Shown one piece after another: positions 1 to 8,089 of a DNA stretch of 64,000 nt. The notes beneath the pieces are model-generated. The model was not told where the DNA came from. It ran no database searches and worked only from the letters and a program-made list of their open reading frames with translations. The DNA lies in contig JAABTT010000002.1 of the NCBI GenBank assembly GCA_011389765.1, positions 1 through 64,000 on the forward strand, in the 5' to 3' direction. This DNA comes from Desulfohalobiaceae bacterium S24 (lineage in GTDB: Bacteria; Desulfobacterota; Desulfovibrionia; Desulfovibrionales; Desulfothermaceae). Numbering within the stretch: position 1 is the stretch's first letter; every line of letters starts with the position of its first letter. The position numbers and the translations under genes were made by a program.

Positions 1-1
1 C

Positions 2-397
2 TTTAAGGGAAATGATTTTGATGCGTTGCGTCAGTCGTTGCAGGCTTTTTTTGCTTCCATCCCCCATGACTGGTACCGTAAGAATCAGCTGGCCGGCTAC
101 GAGGGCTATTATGCCTCTATCGTCTACTGCTATTTCACGGCCCTTGGGCTGGATGTCCGGCCTGAGGAAAGCACCAGCCGGGGGCGGATCAATCTGGTGA
201 TCCGCTTTGCCGGCCGGATCTATGTCCTGGAATTCAAGGTGAATGAACTGGCTGATTCAGGACAATCCTTGGAGCAAATTAAAACGCGTGGTTATGCCGA
301 GAAGTTTGCGGGACAGGAAGTCTATCTGGTCGGAGCGGAGTTTTCCAGCGAGAAGCGAAATATTGAGAGGTTTGAGTGGGAGCGGTGGAAGGGATGA
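2..397 (+). CDS. AAA-ATPase/PD-(D/E)XK nuclease family protein, C-terminal part
   Basis: The reading frame is open from the first bases of the window (F-K-G-N-D-F-D-A-L-R-Q), so only the C-terminal ~131 residues are seen. The text matches the C-terminal nuclease-like domain (PF08011 type) of AAA-ATPase-like proteins: a short helical segment ending in ASIPHDWY, the GYEGYYASIVYCYF helix, GLDVRPEESTSRGRINLVI, then the core VLEFKV and a QIKTRGYAEKF tail. The D of the usual D-x(n)-ExK core is replaced by N in RINLVI, while E-F-K is present, so nuclease activity is doubtful. These proteins are abundant in anaerobes and have no settled function; a mobile or defence-related role is a guess. Confidence 0.8.
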   Translation, partial: FKGNDFDALRQSLQAFFASIPHDWYRKNQLAGYEGYYASIVYCYFTALGLDVRPEESTSRGRINLVIRFAGRIYVLEFKVNELADSGQSLEQIKTRGYAEKFAGQEVYLVGAEFSSEKRNIERFEWERWKG

Positions 398-477
398 TTT
401 CAGGAAGGGGTTGGCTTGTTCAAGATATACTTTGATTATCATTGGGTTGCGAATCAAGCACATGAAAAGAAGAATTG

Positions 478-690
478 TGTCCACGAATGCTCACGAATAG
501 GCACGAATGAAGAATGTAATTTTCCAGCCTGCTGATCGCAGGCAGGAAAGTTTCATCCCGCTGTCGCGGGATAAGAGCTTCATTGTCTTTCTGCCATGCC
601 GCAAGGCGATGGCATTTGCCTGCCAGGCTCTTATTGCCGGCAGGCAAAAAGAAAACCAATTCGTGACCATTCGTGAGCATTCGTGGACAA
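478..690. repeat. composite palindromic element with nested hairpins
   Basis: This fills the 392-base gap between the nuclease-like gene and wecB. The outer arms, 479-508 and 658-687, are inverted copies of about 30 bases differing in a three-base block, built from the repeated word ATTCGTG. Inside lie four further perfect or near-perfect hairpins: 527-543 (GCCTGC/GCAGGC), 555-572 (ATCCCGC/GCGGGAT), 592-614 (TGCCAT/ATGGCA) and 615-648 (TTTGCCTGCC/GGCAGGCAAA). A competing pairing ATAAGAGC (571-578)/GCTCTTAT (627-634) also exists. No coding signal is seen. It looks like a non-autonomous palindromic repeat rather than a terminator. Confidence 0.75.
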
Positions 691-789
691 CCATCTGCTT
701 TCTTTTTTTCAAAGTATCAGTGGAAGACGACTCACAAATCAGGCAATGCGCTGGATGGGTAAGTTCGTGCGGGGTGGGGGTGGAGCAGA

Positions 790-1941
790 ATGAAGATTAT
801 CAGTGTGGTGGGGGCGCGGCCGAATTTTATGAAGATCGCCCCGTTTATCCGGGCGATTGAGAGGCATAATCAGAGTGCGCTGCCAAAGATCGAGCATGTG
901 CTTGTGCATACCGGGCAGCACTATGATGACACTATGTCCAAACGTTTTTTTCAGGCCCTGGACATCCCTGAGGCGGATATCAATCTTGGCGTTGGGTCAG
1001 GGACCCATTCCGAACAGGTCGGGCAGACCATGATCGCCTTTGAGACGGTGCTCAGAGGGGAAAAGCCGGATTGGGTGGTTGTGGTCGGGGATGTGAACGC
1101 AACCCTGGCCTGTTCAGTGACAGCCAAAAAGGAGCTGGTCAAGCTTGCGCATATCGAGGCGGGACTGCGTTCCCGGGATATGAGCATGCCAGAGGAGATC
1201 AACCGCTTGGTCACTGATCGCCTGTCTGATCTGTTGCTGACTCCGGATCGCTTGTCAGGGGAAAATCTACGACGGGAGGGGGTGCCTGAGGAGCGGATCA
1301 AATTTGTGGGCAACATCATGATCGACACCCTGGAGGCCCAGCGGTATAAGGCGGAGCGATTGAGTATCAAGGCGATCATCCGGGACAATGCCTCTCTTGG
1401 CCAGACCCTTGATCCCGCTTCCTTGAACTCTGATTCTCTCGCTTATGGACTGGTTACCATGCATCGACCGTCGAACGTCGATGTGAAAGATGTTTTGCAG
1501 CCTATTCTCGATTTTTTTCTCCACGAGGTCTCCAAGGAGATATTGCTTTTCTGGCCGGTCCATCCCAGGGCGGTGCGGATGCTGCAGAGGTTCGATCTTT
1601 GGCAGAGAGCACTGGAATGTCCGAATCTCCTTCTCCTGCATCCCATCGGTTATCAGGAACTCTTGCGCTTGAATATGGATGCCAGGTTGATGTTTACAGA
1701 CAGCGGCGGGTGTCAGGAGGAGTGCTGCGTATTGGGGACGCCGTGTTTGACCCTGCGCTGGAACACCGAGCGGCCGGTGACGCTTCAAGAACACGGCGGG
1801 GTCAGCGTCCTGGTCGGCAATGATGTGGGGCAGATTCGAAAGGCCTATCATGCCGTTTTGGAAGCAGAGCGCCACCCGGTTCGACCGGAATTGTGGGACG
1901 GGAAGACTGCGATACGATGCGTCCAAAGCATTCTGTCTTGA
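790..1941 (+). CDS. wecB: UDP-N-acetylglucosamine 2-epimerase (non-hydrolysing)
   Basis: The 383-residue product has the family's usual length and opens with the typical VVGARPNFMKIAP. It interconverts UDP-GlcNAc and UDP-ManNAc in the cytoplasm, feeding enterobacterial-common-antigen-like, O-antigen or capsule sugars. Expected active-site residues are visible: D101 in GDVNATLA, E123 in HIEAGLRS, E136 in MPEEINR, and H225 in MHRPSN; TDSGGCQEE and GTPCLTLR supply the UDP-binding C-terminal half. GGAG lies five bases before the ATG. No other polysaccharide gene is adjacent, so this copy stands alone; which polymer it serves cannot be told. Confidence 0.95.
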   Translation: MKIISVVGARPNFMKIAPFIRAIERHNQSALPKIEHVLVHTGQHYDDTMSKRFFQALDIPEADINLGVGSGTHSEQVGQTMIAFETVLRGEKPDWVVVVGDVNATLACSVTAKKELVKLAHIEAGLRSRDMSMPEEINRLVTDRLSDLLLTPDRLSGENLRREGVPEERIKFVGNIMIDTLEAQRYKAERLSIKAIIRDNASLGQTLDPASLNSDSLAYGLVTMHRPSNVDVKDVLQPILDFFLHEVSKEILLFWPVHPRAVRMLQRFDLWQRALECPNLLLLHPIGYQELLRLNMDARLMFTDSGGCQEECCVLGTPCLTLRWNTERPVTLQEHGGVSVLVGNDVGQIRKAYHAVLEAERHPVRPELWDGKTAIRCVQSILS

Positions 1942-2011
1942 TGGGTAAAATCAGCTTAAAATACTCATACGGGTATTGCCCGGAGTGGATAAATATTGAT
2001 ATAACGACAGG

Positions 2012-2513
2012 TTGTACGCCTCCATTATCCCACTTTTCATGACACAGCGTAAGAATTACTGGAGTTGTAGCAAGCTTGCAGACTGGATTCGTGGTACTGT
2101 TAAAGGTGGTGCGAAGACCGGCTCTGGTTGGCGTGAATGGGAAGCGAATGCGAAACAAAAGCACCCCATTCGTTACCGGATCGCTGAAGAAGCCCTGGAT
2201 GTCATTCAAGACGTCATTTGGTGGCCTCTGGATAAAATCTATGATGCAAAATATTACATTAAGATTCGCGAATCAATATGGACTTAAACGGACCACTACT
2301 ACGATAATTTTGCACGTACGGATCTGTACGGGTTTCCGGACAACGGTATTTCTAACGAGCCCCATAAGAAAGATTCGCCGAATGACAAAGACAAACATCA
2401 AATGAAAACGTTGGCTTATGGCATATACAGCCTGTACAAGACAGCATGCCATGGTCGTATATTCTTGAAAAATAGACTCAAATCTTATTTAACCGGGCAA
2501 GGAGATAGCTGAC
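2012..2513 (+). pseudogene. decayed phage-like hypothetical protein
   Basis: The frame from 2012 encodes MTQRKNYWSCSKLADWIRG, then a GSGWREWEANAKQKHPIRY segment and WWPLDKIYDAKYYIK, a pattern I associate from memory with a hypothetical protein of tailed phages. It meets TAA at 2285-2287. The same frame continues open to 2513 with a second recognisable-looking stretch (YGFPDNGISNEPHKKDSPND). The text just before the stop (RFANQYGLK) reads better in another frame, so at least one frameshift is likely. I regard this as a remnant; family identity is from memory only. Confidence 0.4.
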
Positions 2514-2564
2514 TTGATATTTGAGTAGAATTGATTGAGAAAGGAATTGCCTGCCCGGTTAAAT
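2487..2564. repeat. 13-base perfect inverted repeat
   Basis: ATTTAACCGGGCA at 2487-2499 is exactly inverted at 2552-2564 with 52 bases between. A related word, AATTTAACTGGG, follows at about 2595, and a small perfect hairpin CGCTGT-TT-ACAGCG lies at 2580-2593. The stretch to 2720 holds no gene. It could be the end region of a lost mobile element. Confidence 0.5.
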
Positions 2565-2723
2565 TCTGTATAGCAGGTTCGCTGTTTACAGCGGAATTTA
2601 ACTGGGTGAAGATGGTTCTCCTTGGTTGAGATTAAGTTCTTGCAACCACATCTCACCCCCGCTTGCCAAAGCTATTTGTCTATTTATTGCTGCAGCATAT
2701 GATCAAGGCAACCCGGTTGTTTG

Positions 2724-3093
2724 AGCTTCGATACTATAGGAGCATGTCATTGCGGGCAGGTAGAGAGGTCTGGATGTCCCACAAGGGGACTGTGCCGATC
2801 TACCCCGATAAAACCGCCTTCGAAAGCTACCTGCTCGCGGTTGAGCGTTGCGACCTGTTTCTGGCCATTATCACGTCGCAGTACGGCAGTGGCGTGTGGA
2901 TGGTGAGCTTGGCATCACACACCAGGAACTGTTGAAAGCAATCGAGAAGAACCGGCCGCGTTGGGTATTGGCGCATGCGTTTATCCCCTTTGCGCGTTCA
3001 CTGTTCATGAAGCTGGGATGCAAAAAAGCTGAGGACCGAGAGGCATTATTCAAGAAGCTTGGATATGTGACAAGGGACAGGCTCCTGTTATGA
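2724..3093 (+). pseudogene. DUF4062-type protein remnant
   Basis: One frame gives REVWMSHKGTVPIYPDKTAF and VERCDLFLAIITSQYGSG, the core of a DUF4062 domain (a signalling or STAND-like N-terminal domain). The sense then jumps frame near 2898 to DGELGITHQELLKAIEKN and RPRWVLAH, also typical of the family. The domain's N-terminal YISST-like start is missing, and the ATP-binding region that usually follows is absent, as the frame ends at 3093. So the gene is frameshifted and truncated at both ends. It runs four bases into the start of the macro-domain gene. Confidence 0.65.
3072..3089. repeat. short dispersed repeat (copy 1)
   Basis: AAGGGACAGGCTCCTGTT here recurs at 3673-3690, and its second half plus GACACT recurs at 11791-11806. 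The core ACAGG-CT-CCTGT can fold on itself. The copy lies over the end of the DUF4062 remnant and ends one base before the macro-domain start. Confidence 0.55.
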
Positions 3094-3623
3094 AACGAAA
3101 TCTTCAGGGAATAACGCTTGAGTGTGTACAGGGTGATATTGCGCATCAGCCTGATATGGAAGCCGTCGTTAACGCAGCGAACGCGCAGTTGCGGATTGGT
3201 GGCGGGGTGGCCGGCGCGATTCATCGGGCGGCGGGTCCGGAACTGGAAAGGGAGTGTCGCCCGCTCGCCCCCATCCGTCCAGGGCAAGCGGTGATCACCG
3301 GTGCGCACAATCTGCCCAATCGCCATGTGATTCACTGTCTCGGGCCGATTTACGGAGTAGATCAGCCTGCTGAGGAATTGCTGGCTTCGTGCTACCGGAA
3401 TGCCCTCCAGCTGGCAGAGGAGAACGGCATCCGCTCCATTGCCTTCCCGGCCATCTCGGCAGGAGCCTTTGGCTACCCGATGGAACCTGCGGCGAGGGGG
3501 GCATTCAAGACGGTGATCGATGTCTTACCTCGGTTGTCATCGGTAAAACATATTCGCTTCGTACTGTTCCAGACAGCGGATGTACGCGTTCACGAAAGAG
3601 TTCTCAAAATATTAATATTTTGA
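3090..3623 (+). CDS. macro-domain protein, probable O-acetyl-ADP-ribose deacetylase
   Basis: The 177-residue protein is a single macro domain. It shows the ADP-ribose-binding motifs in order: QGDIAHQPDMEAVVNAANAQ, the glycine-rich IGGGVAGAIHRAAG, the HVIHCLGPIYG strand, and FPAISAGAFGYP, followed by the helix bearing PAARGAF. The N-A-A-N and GGGVAGAI segments match the YmdB/MacroD class, which removes the acetyl group from O-acetyl-ADP-ribose and can reverse ADP-ribosylation. The ATG at 3090 has no good ribosome site because a dispersed repeat lies just before it. It stands alone behind a broken DUF4062 gene. Confidence 0.9.
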   Translation: MKRNLQGITLECVQGDIAHQPDMEAVVNAANAQLRIGGGVAGAIHRAAGPELERECRPLAPIRPGQAVITGAHNLPNRHVIHCLGPIYGVDQPAEELLASCYRNALQLAEENGIRSIAFPAISAGAFGYPMEPAARGAFKTVIDVLPRLSSVKHIRFVLFQTADVRVHERVLKILIF

Positions 3624-3671
3624 TTATAGAAGGAAACGCCCGGATCGCGCTCAGATTAAAGGCGATAGCAG

Positions 3672-3696
3672 AAAGGGACAGGCTCCTGTTGACACT
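3672..3696. repeat. short dispersed repeat (copy 2)
   Basis: Second copy of the AAAGGGACAGGCTCCTGTT word, continued by GACACT as in the copy at 11791. It lies in the 190-base gap between the macro-domain gene and ilvN, in which I see no gene. Confidence 0.55.
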
Positions 3697-3813
3697 GTTG
3701 ACATTCGAAGTGACCCCGGGAACGTTTTCACAATAGACAAGGATGGTGTATTCTTCTGCAGTTTCCTGGAGATCATCGATATAATACATATACATTTTTC
3801 CTGAGCCCATGTT

Positions 3814-4302
3814 TTACTTAATAGTTTTTTTTCCCCGAAACATGGCCACTTTTCCGGTACGAACCAGTTCCAGTATCTGATAATGGCTCAGCCTTTCGAT
3901 GAGTTTGTCTATACGGCCCTCTTCTTCTGTGATTTCAATAATCGCTGCGCCATCTAAGATATCGATGATTTTGGCCTTATAAAAATCGACAAGATGGTAG
4001 ACTTCTGTCTTGTTCTCTTCAGTGAAACCCACTTTGATCAGGGCATATTCTCGAATTTCCGAATTTTTAACGGTATGCTCAGATATTTTAATAACATTGA
4101 TCAATTTTTGGGCTTGTTTTCGTATCTGCTCAGCGATTGCCTCGTCTCCTTCAAAGGTGACGGTGAATCTGCTCTTCCCTGGAATTTCCGTCTGACCGAC
4201 CGTCAAAGAGGTGATGTTGTATCCCCGGCGATAGAAAAGACCTCCGATCCGGGATAAAACCCCTGGCTTGTCATCTACGAGGACCGAAAGCATTCGTTGC
4301 AT
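3814..4302 (-). CDS. ilvN: acetolactate synthase small (regulatory) subunit
   Basis: The 162-residue product starts with the ACT-domain signature LSVLVDDKPGVLSRIGGLFY and RRGYNITSL, and continues into the second ACT-like half (IREYALIKVGF, YHLVDFYKAKIIDI). It stabilises IlvB and mediates valine feedback. It is last in a minus-strand run, 21 bases downstream of ilvB. Full length for the family (about 160-165 residues), no break. Confidence 0.94.
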   Translation of the reverse strand: MQRMLSVLVDDKPGVLSRIGGLFYRRGYNITSLTVGQTEIPGKSRFTVTFEGDEAIAEQIRKQAQKLINVIKISEHTVKNSEIREYALIKVGFTEENKTEVYHLVDFYKAKIIDILDGAAIIEITEEEGRIDKLIERLSHYQILELVRTGKVAMFRGKKTIK

Positions 4303-4323
4303 ACTGTTCTCTCATTATCTCTG

Positions 4324-5961
4324 CTAGGGTTGATGGGAAATATTGATTTGTTGGTCGATGAGGCAATCAATGACATAGGTCCGGTCCGAAGCGACGCCTT
4401 CCTCCAGGGCTGCCCGGAGTTCCTCGAAGTTTCCAACCGTTCGTCCCCGGAGCCCAAAGCCTTTTACGATGGATACAAAGTCGACCCGGTGCGGGAATCT
4501 GCATTCTCGATACCGTTTCCCGTAATGGTCGTGCTGCAGCTGATGGATCATGCCCAGACACTGATCATTGAGGATCACGACAAGAATAGGCAGATGGTGC
4601 TGCAGGGATGTATCCAATTCTTGTATCTTCATTAAGATGCTGCCGTCACCGCTAAACAGCAACACGTTCCTATCCGGATAGGCTGCTTTGGCCCCGAGAG
4701 CTGCAGGCAGACCGAACCCCATCGTTCCCAGCCCCCCGGAAGTGAGAAAACACCCTGGAGCCAGTCCGCTGCTTCTATAGTATTTGGCGGCCCACATCTG
4801 ATGCCGGCCCACATCAGTCGCCACGATAAAATCCCTGTTCAAATCCGAGATCGTACCGACTATATTGGGCATGTTGAACAGGTCCCGTTCACACTCCTCG
4901 ATTTCGACCGCTTGATTTGAGACATGCTTCATCGAAACCGGCTGCAGGGCATGTTCGGTCTGAAGACGCTTGTTGATACCCTGGAGGATGTTTCTGGCGT
5001 CGCCGACAATGGGGATGTTGACCTTGACATTTTTGTCGACCTCTGCAGGATCCACATCGATCTGAATCAAGTCGGCGGCTTGGCCAAAAGCCTTGTAGGA
5101 TTGCACGGCCCGGTCACCGAAACGGACCCCGGCGGCCAGGATCAAATCAGCCTGGGCCAGGGCTTCGACGGCCTGGGAAGAGCCATGCATGCCGATCATG
5201 CCGTAATTCAGGGCATACCTTTCCGGAACCGCGGATTTGCCCATCAGGGTATAGCCCAGAGGTGCCTGGAGAAGACGGGAAAGCAGGAGCAACTCATCGG
5301 AGGCTCCTGATCGGTTGACGCCTCCCCCGGCAATGAGGAACGGCTTCTTTTTCCGGACCAGGAGATTCGCCGCCTTTTTGATCTGCCCCTGGTGCCCTCT
5401 GGTAACCGGCTGATACCCCTCGATATGCAGGGGCGTACTCGGCCTGCAGGCACATCTTTCCTGCAGGACATCTTTGGGAATATCCACCAACACCGGTCCG
5501 GGCCGGCCGCTTGTGGCGATCTGAATCGCTTCCTGCATGCCGGAGGCGATGTCTGCTGGGGAGAGAATGGCCATATTGTGCTTTGTGACCGGGAGGGTGA
5601 TGCCCAGAATATCCACTTCCTGAAAGGCATCGGAACCGATCCAGTGCCGCTCCACTTGAGCGGTGATCGCCAGAAGCGGCGAAGAATCGAGGTAAGCCGT
5701 TGCAATGCCTGTTACCAGGTTGGTAGCGCCTGGTCCGCTTGTGGCCAGACACACGCCTAACTTTCCCGTGATCCTGGAATAGGCATCGGCCATGTGCGCC
5801 GCCCCCTGCTCGTGACGCACCAGAATATGCCGCAGCCTGTCGTAGGACCCGAGACTGTCATAGATGGGAAGATTTGCCCCTCCGGGATAGCCGAAGATGA
5901 CCTCAACCCCGTGCTCAATCAAGCTCTGGATGAGGATGTCGGCGCCTTGCATCTGTTTCAT
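4324..5961 (-). CDS. ilvB: acetolactate synthase large (catalytic) subunit
   Basis: A 545-residue ThDP enzyme that condenses two pyruvates to 2-acetolactate (or pyruvate plus 2-oxobutyrate) for branched-chain amino acids. N-terminal GVEVIFGYPGGANLPIYDSL, the catalytic-glutamate motif LVRHEQGAAHMADAYSR, the FAD-domain region, and the C-terminal ThDP motif GDGSILMKIQEL followed by LNDQCLG are all present. With IlvN next to it, acetolactate synthase is the best call rather than another ThDP decarboxylase. Its start overlaps the stop of the oxidoreductase beta gene by four bases (ATGA), implying translational coupling. The union with pyruvate:ferredoxin-type genes in one run is unusual. Confidence 0.92.
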   Translation of the reverse strand: MKQMQGADILIQSLIEHGVEVIFGYPGGANLPIYDSLGSYDRLRHILVRHEQGAAHMADAYSRITGKLGVCLATSGPGATNLVTGIATAYLDSSPLLAITAQVERHWIGSDAFQEVDILGITLPVTKHNMAILSPADIASGMQEAIQIATSGRPGPVLVDIPKDVLQERCACRPSTPLHIEGYQPVTRGHQGQIKKAANLLVRKKKPFLIAGGGVNRSGASDELLLLSRLLQAPLGYTLMGKSAVPERYALNYGMIGMHGSSQAVEALAQADLILAAGVRFGDRAVQSYKAFGQAADLIQIDVDPAEVDKNVKVNIPIVGDARNILQGINKRLQTEHALQPVSMKHVSNQAVEIEECERDLFNMPNIVGTISDLNRDFIVATDVGRHQMWAAKYYRSSGLAPGCFLTSGGLGTMGFGLPAALGAKAAYPDRNVLLFSGDGSILMKIQELDTSLQHHLPILVVILNDQCLGMIHQLQHDHYGKRYRECRFPHRVDFVSIVKGFGLRGRTVGNFEELRAALEEGVASDRTYVIDCLIDQQINISHQP

Positions 5962-6920
5962 GGTCTTCCCTTTGTGTCATCTGAGAGTCTTGCGTAGCTG
6001 AGCAGTCTATCCATTGTTGCATCAACCCTGTCCTGTATGGTCCTCACGTCCTGAGCCGTCAAATGCTTGAAGCGGCCCTGCAGCTTGAAATACTCGGAAA
6101 CCGGCAGGGGATTTTTGGAATTCCTTTTCACCACATACTCACCGTGAATGACTTCGTAGAGCGGATAGATATTGCTCTTCACAGCCACCTTGGCAATTTC
6201 GATGGATCTCTCGGCAGGCATTCGCCAACCAGTGGGACAAGGGGAGAAAATATGGATGAAGGCCGGCCCTTTCACGGCAGCCCCTTTGCGAACCTTGTTC
6301 ATCAGGTCGAGGGGGTGAGCCGGGGTTGCCGTGGCCACGTAAGGGATGTCGTGGGCAGCCATGATCCGGGGAAGATCCTTTTTTTTATGCGTCTTGCCCG
6401 AGGATGCGCTCCCCAGGGGACAGGTCGTGGTCCAGGCAAATTCAGGGGTCGCAGATGAACGCTGGACGCCTGTGTTCATGTACGCTTCATTGTCGAAGCA
6501 GAGATAGATGAAATTGTGCCCTCGCTCCAGGGCGCCTGACAAGGATTGAAACCCGATGTCCGAGGTTCCGCCGTCCCCGCCGACCACCACGATTGTGGTG
6601 TCGGCATCAGTGAGCCGGCCCTTGCGCAGGAGGGCCCGTCGGGCCGCTTCAACACCTGAGCCGACAGCGCTTGCGTTTTCAAAGGCGACATGCATCCAGG
6701 GAATGTTCCAGGCTGTTTGCGGAAATGGAGTGCTCACCACTTCGATGCAGCCGGTCGCATTGACAACAATGGTATTGGGGCCAAGCCCTTTGAGGGCCTG
6801 GCGCAGGGCGAGCATCTCTCCGCAGCCGGGACAGGCGCGATGTCCAGGGGAAAGGGCTTCAAACTCCGGCAAGGCCTTGGCCGTGATTTTCTCGAATTCT
6901 AAGTGCTTATCTGCTTTCAT
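5958..6920 (-). CDS. 2-oxoacid:ferredoxin oxidoreductase, beta subunit
   Basis: The 320-residue protein is the ThDP and [4Fe-4S]-binding subunit. It shows GHRACPGCGEMLALRQAL, NATGCIEVVST, the ThDP motif GGDGGTSDIGFQSLSGALER and FDNEAYMNTGVQRS, and a late cysteine in FSPCPTGW. Partner genes for alpha and a fused gamma-delta lie directly upstream with overlapping ends. The complex oxidatively decarboxylates a 2-oxoacid (pyruvate or a branched 2-oxoacid) to an acyl-CoA and reduces ferredoxin. The substrate cannot be settled from the text, so no specific symbol is given. Confidence 0.92.
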   Translation of the reverse strand: MKADKHLEFEKITAKALPEFEALSPGHRACPGCGEMLALRQALKGLGPNTIVVNATGCIEVVSTPFPQTAWNIPWMHVAFENASAVGSGVEAARRALLRKGRLTDADTTIVVVGGDGGTSDIGFQSLSGALERGHNFIYLCFDNEAYMNTGVQRSSATPEFAWTTTCPLGSASSGKTHKKKDLPRIMAAHDIPYVATATPAHPLDLMNKVRKGAAVKGPAFIHIFSPCPTGWRMPAERSIEIAKVAVKSNIYPLYEVIHGEYVVKRNSKNPLPVSEYFKLQGRFKHLTAQDVRTIQDRVDATMDRLLSYARLSDDTKGRP

Positions 6921-8089
6921 GCATGCCTCACGTCTAAATGGATGGATGGTGTATCATGGCTTTCTCCGGCAAGGGAGCGGTTGACCATTTCGATAAAGGT
7001 CCGGCGGCTGAGCTCCCGGCCGCCAAGGCCGGCCACAAAACAGTTGATCCTTGGTTGTCTGGAGTGTTGATAAAAAGCCGATTTCACCTCCAGAGCGACC
7101 GGACCGTTGACTGAACCAGGCGAGAGCATGCGGTCCAGAACCGCAATGCAGGGAATGGGATCGAGACTGCTCAGCAGCTCCCGGACTGGAAACGGCCGCC
7201 AGAGCCGTATGCGGACCAGTCCTGCCCGAATCCCTCTTTCCCGGAGCTGATCCACCGAACTTCGGGCTGTTTCCGATACAGCCCCCATCGTGATCAAAGC
7301 AATCTCGGCATTATCCAGACGATAGGTCTCTAAGGACCGGTAGCTGCGGCCGAATTGACCGGAAAACTCGTTCCATATCTTTTCAAGCACAGGCACGGCC
7401 CCGCACAGGGCCTCATTTTGCTGCTGTTTCACTTCAGTATAAACCTCCGGTCCTCCAAGGGCCCCGAGCGTGCGTGGCTCAGCCGGGTCGAGACGCGGTT
7501 TGAGCGTGCAGGGACTTAAAAATGCGTCCGCCTCCTCCTGGGAAATAAGGGTCACAGGCTCTATCATATGCGAAAGAAAGAATCCATCAAGACTGATCAA
7601 AACCGGGAGCAGAACCTGCGAATCTTCTGCCAGCTTAAAGGCCTGAAGCGTCAGATCATGGGCTTCCTGGCCGTTTTCAGCAAAAAGCTGGACCCAGCCG
7701 ATGTCACGTTCCGGCATGATATCTGAATGATCGGCCAAAATATTGATCGGCGAGGATAGGGTCCTGTTGGCCACGGCCATGACCAGAGGCAAGCGCATGC
7801 TCGAAGCGATAAACAGGATTTCGTGCATAAACGCCAGGCCCTGTGAAGCGGTTGCCGTGAAGGTCCTTGCCCCGGCCGCTGCCGAACCTAAGCAGGCGCT
7901 GATGGCCGAATGCTCCGATTCCACAGCCACATATTCGGCATCCAGCCTGCCCTCGGCCACCATCTCCGCCAGATGCTCCACAATGTGCGTCTGAGGGGTG
8001 ATGGGATAAGCTGCGATGACATCTGCCCGGCTGAGGCCGACGGCTTCGGCCAGGGCGAGCGAGACTTCTATTCCGGTTCTCAAACCCAT
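6917..8089 (-). CDS. 2-oxoacid:ferredoxin oxidoreductase, alpha subunit
   Basis: The 390-residue subunit contains AAYPITPQTHIVEHLAEM, the VESEHSAISACLGSAAAGAR motif and TFTATASQGLAFMHE, all hallmarks of domain I of the alpha chain. The frame is open 19 codons further upstream, but the ATG at 8089 is preceded by GGAGG at eight bases and its product begins MGLRTGIEVSLALAEA, the normal N terminus. That start overlaps the end of the gamma-delta gene by ten bases. It ends with a four-base overlap on beta. Confidence 0.92.
   Translation of the reverse strand: MGLRTGIEVSLALAEAVGLSRADVIAAYPITPQTHIVEHLAEMVAEGRLDAEYVAVESEHSAISACLGSAAAGARTFTATASQGLAFMHEILFIASSMRLPLVMAVANRTLSSPINILADHSDIMPERDIGWVQLFAENGQEAHDLTLQAFKLAEDSQVLLPVLISLDGFFLSHMIEPVTLISQEEADAFLSPCTLKPRLDPAEPRTLGALGGPEVYTEVKQQQNEALCGAVPVLEKIWNEFSGQFGRSYRSLETYRLDNAEIALITMGAVSETARSSVDQLRERGIRAGLVRIRLWRPFPVRELLSSLDPIPCIAVLDRMLSPGSVNGPVALEVKSAFYQHSRQPRINCFVAGLGGRELSRRTFIEMVNRSLAGESHDTPSIHLDVRHA

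Noticed and set aside
507-860. A 117-residue protein over the palindromic element and the wecB start
   Set aside because: It is made of hairpin sequence and overlaps wecB in the wrong frame, with no ribosome site.
2285-2287. Recoded stop in the phage-like remnant
   Set aside because: It is TAA, and the surrounding text needs a frameshift anyway, so decay explains it.
4324-5961. Sulfoacetaldehyde acetyltransferase (Xsc) for the ThDP enzyme
   Set aside because: The IlvB signature GYPGGANLPIYD and an adjacent IlvN argue for acetolactate synthase.
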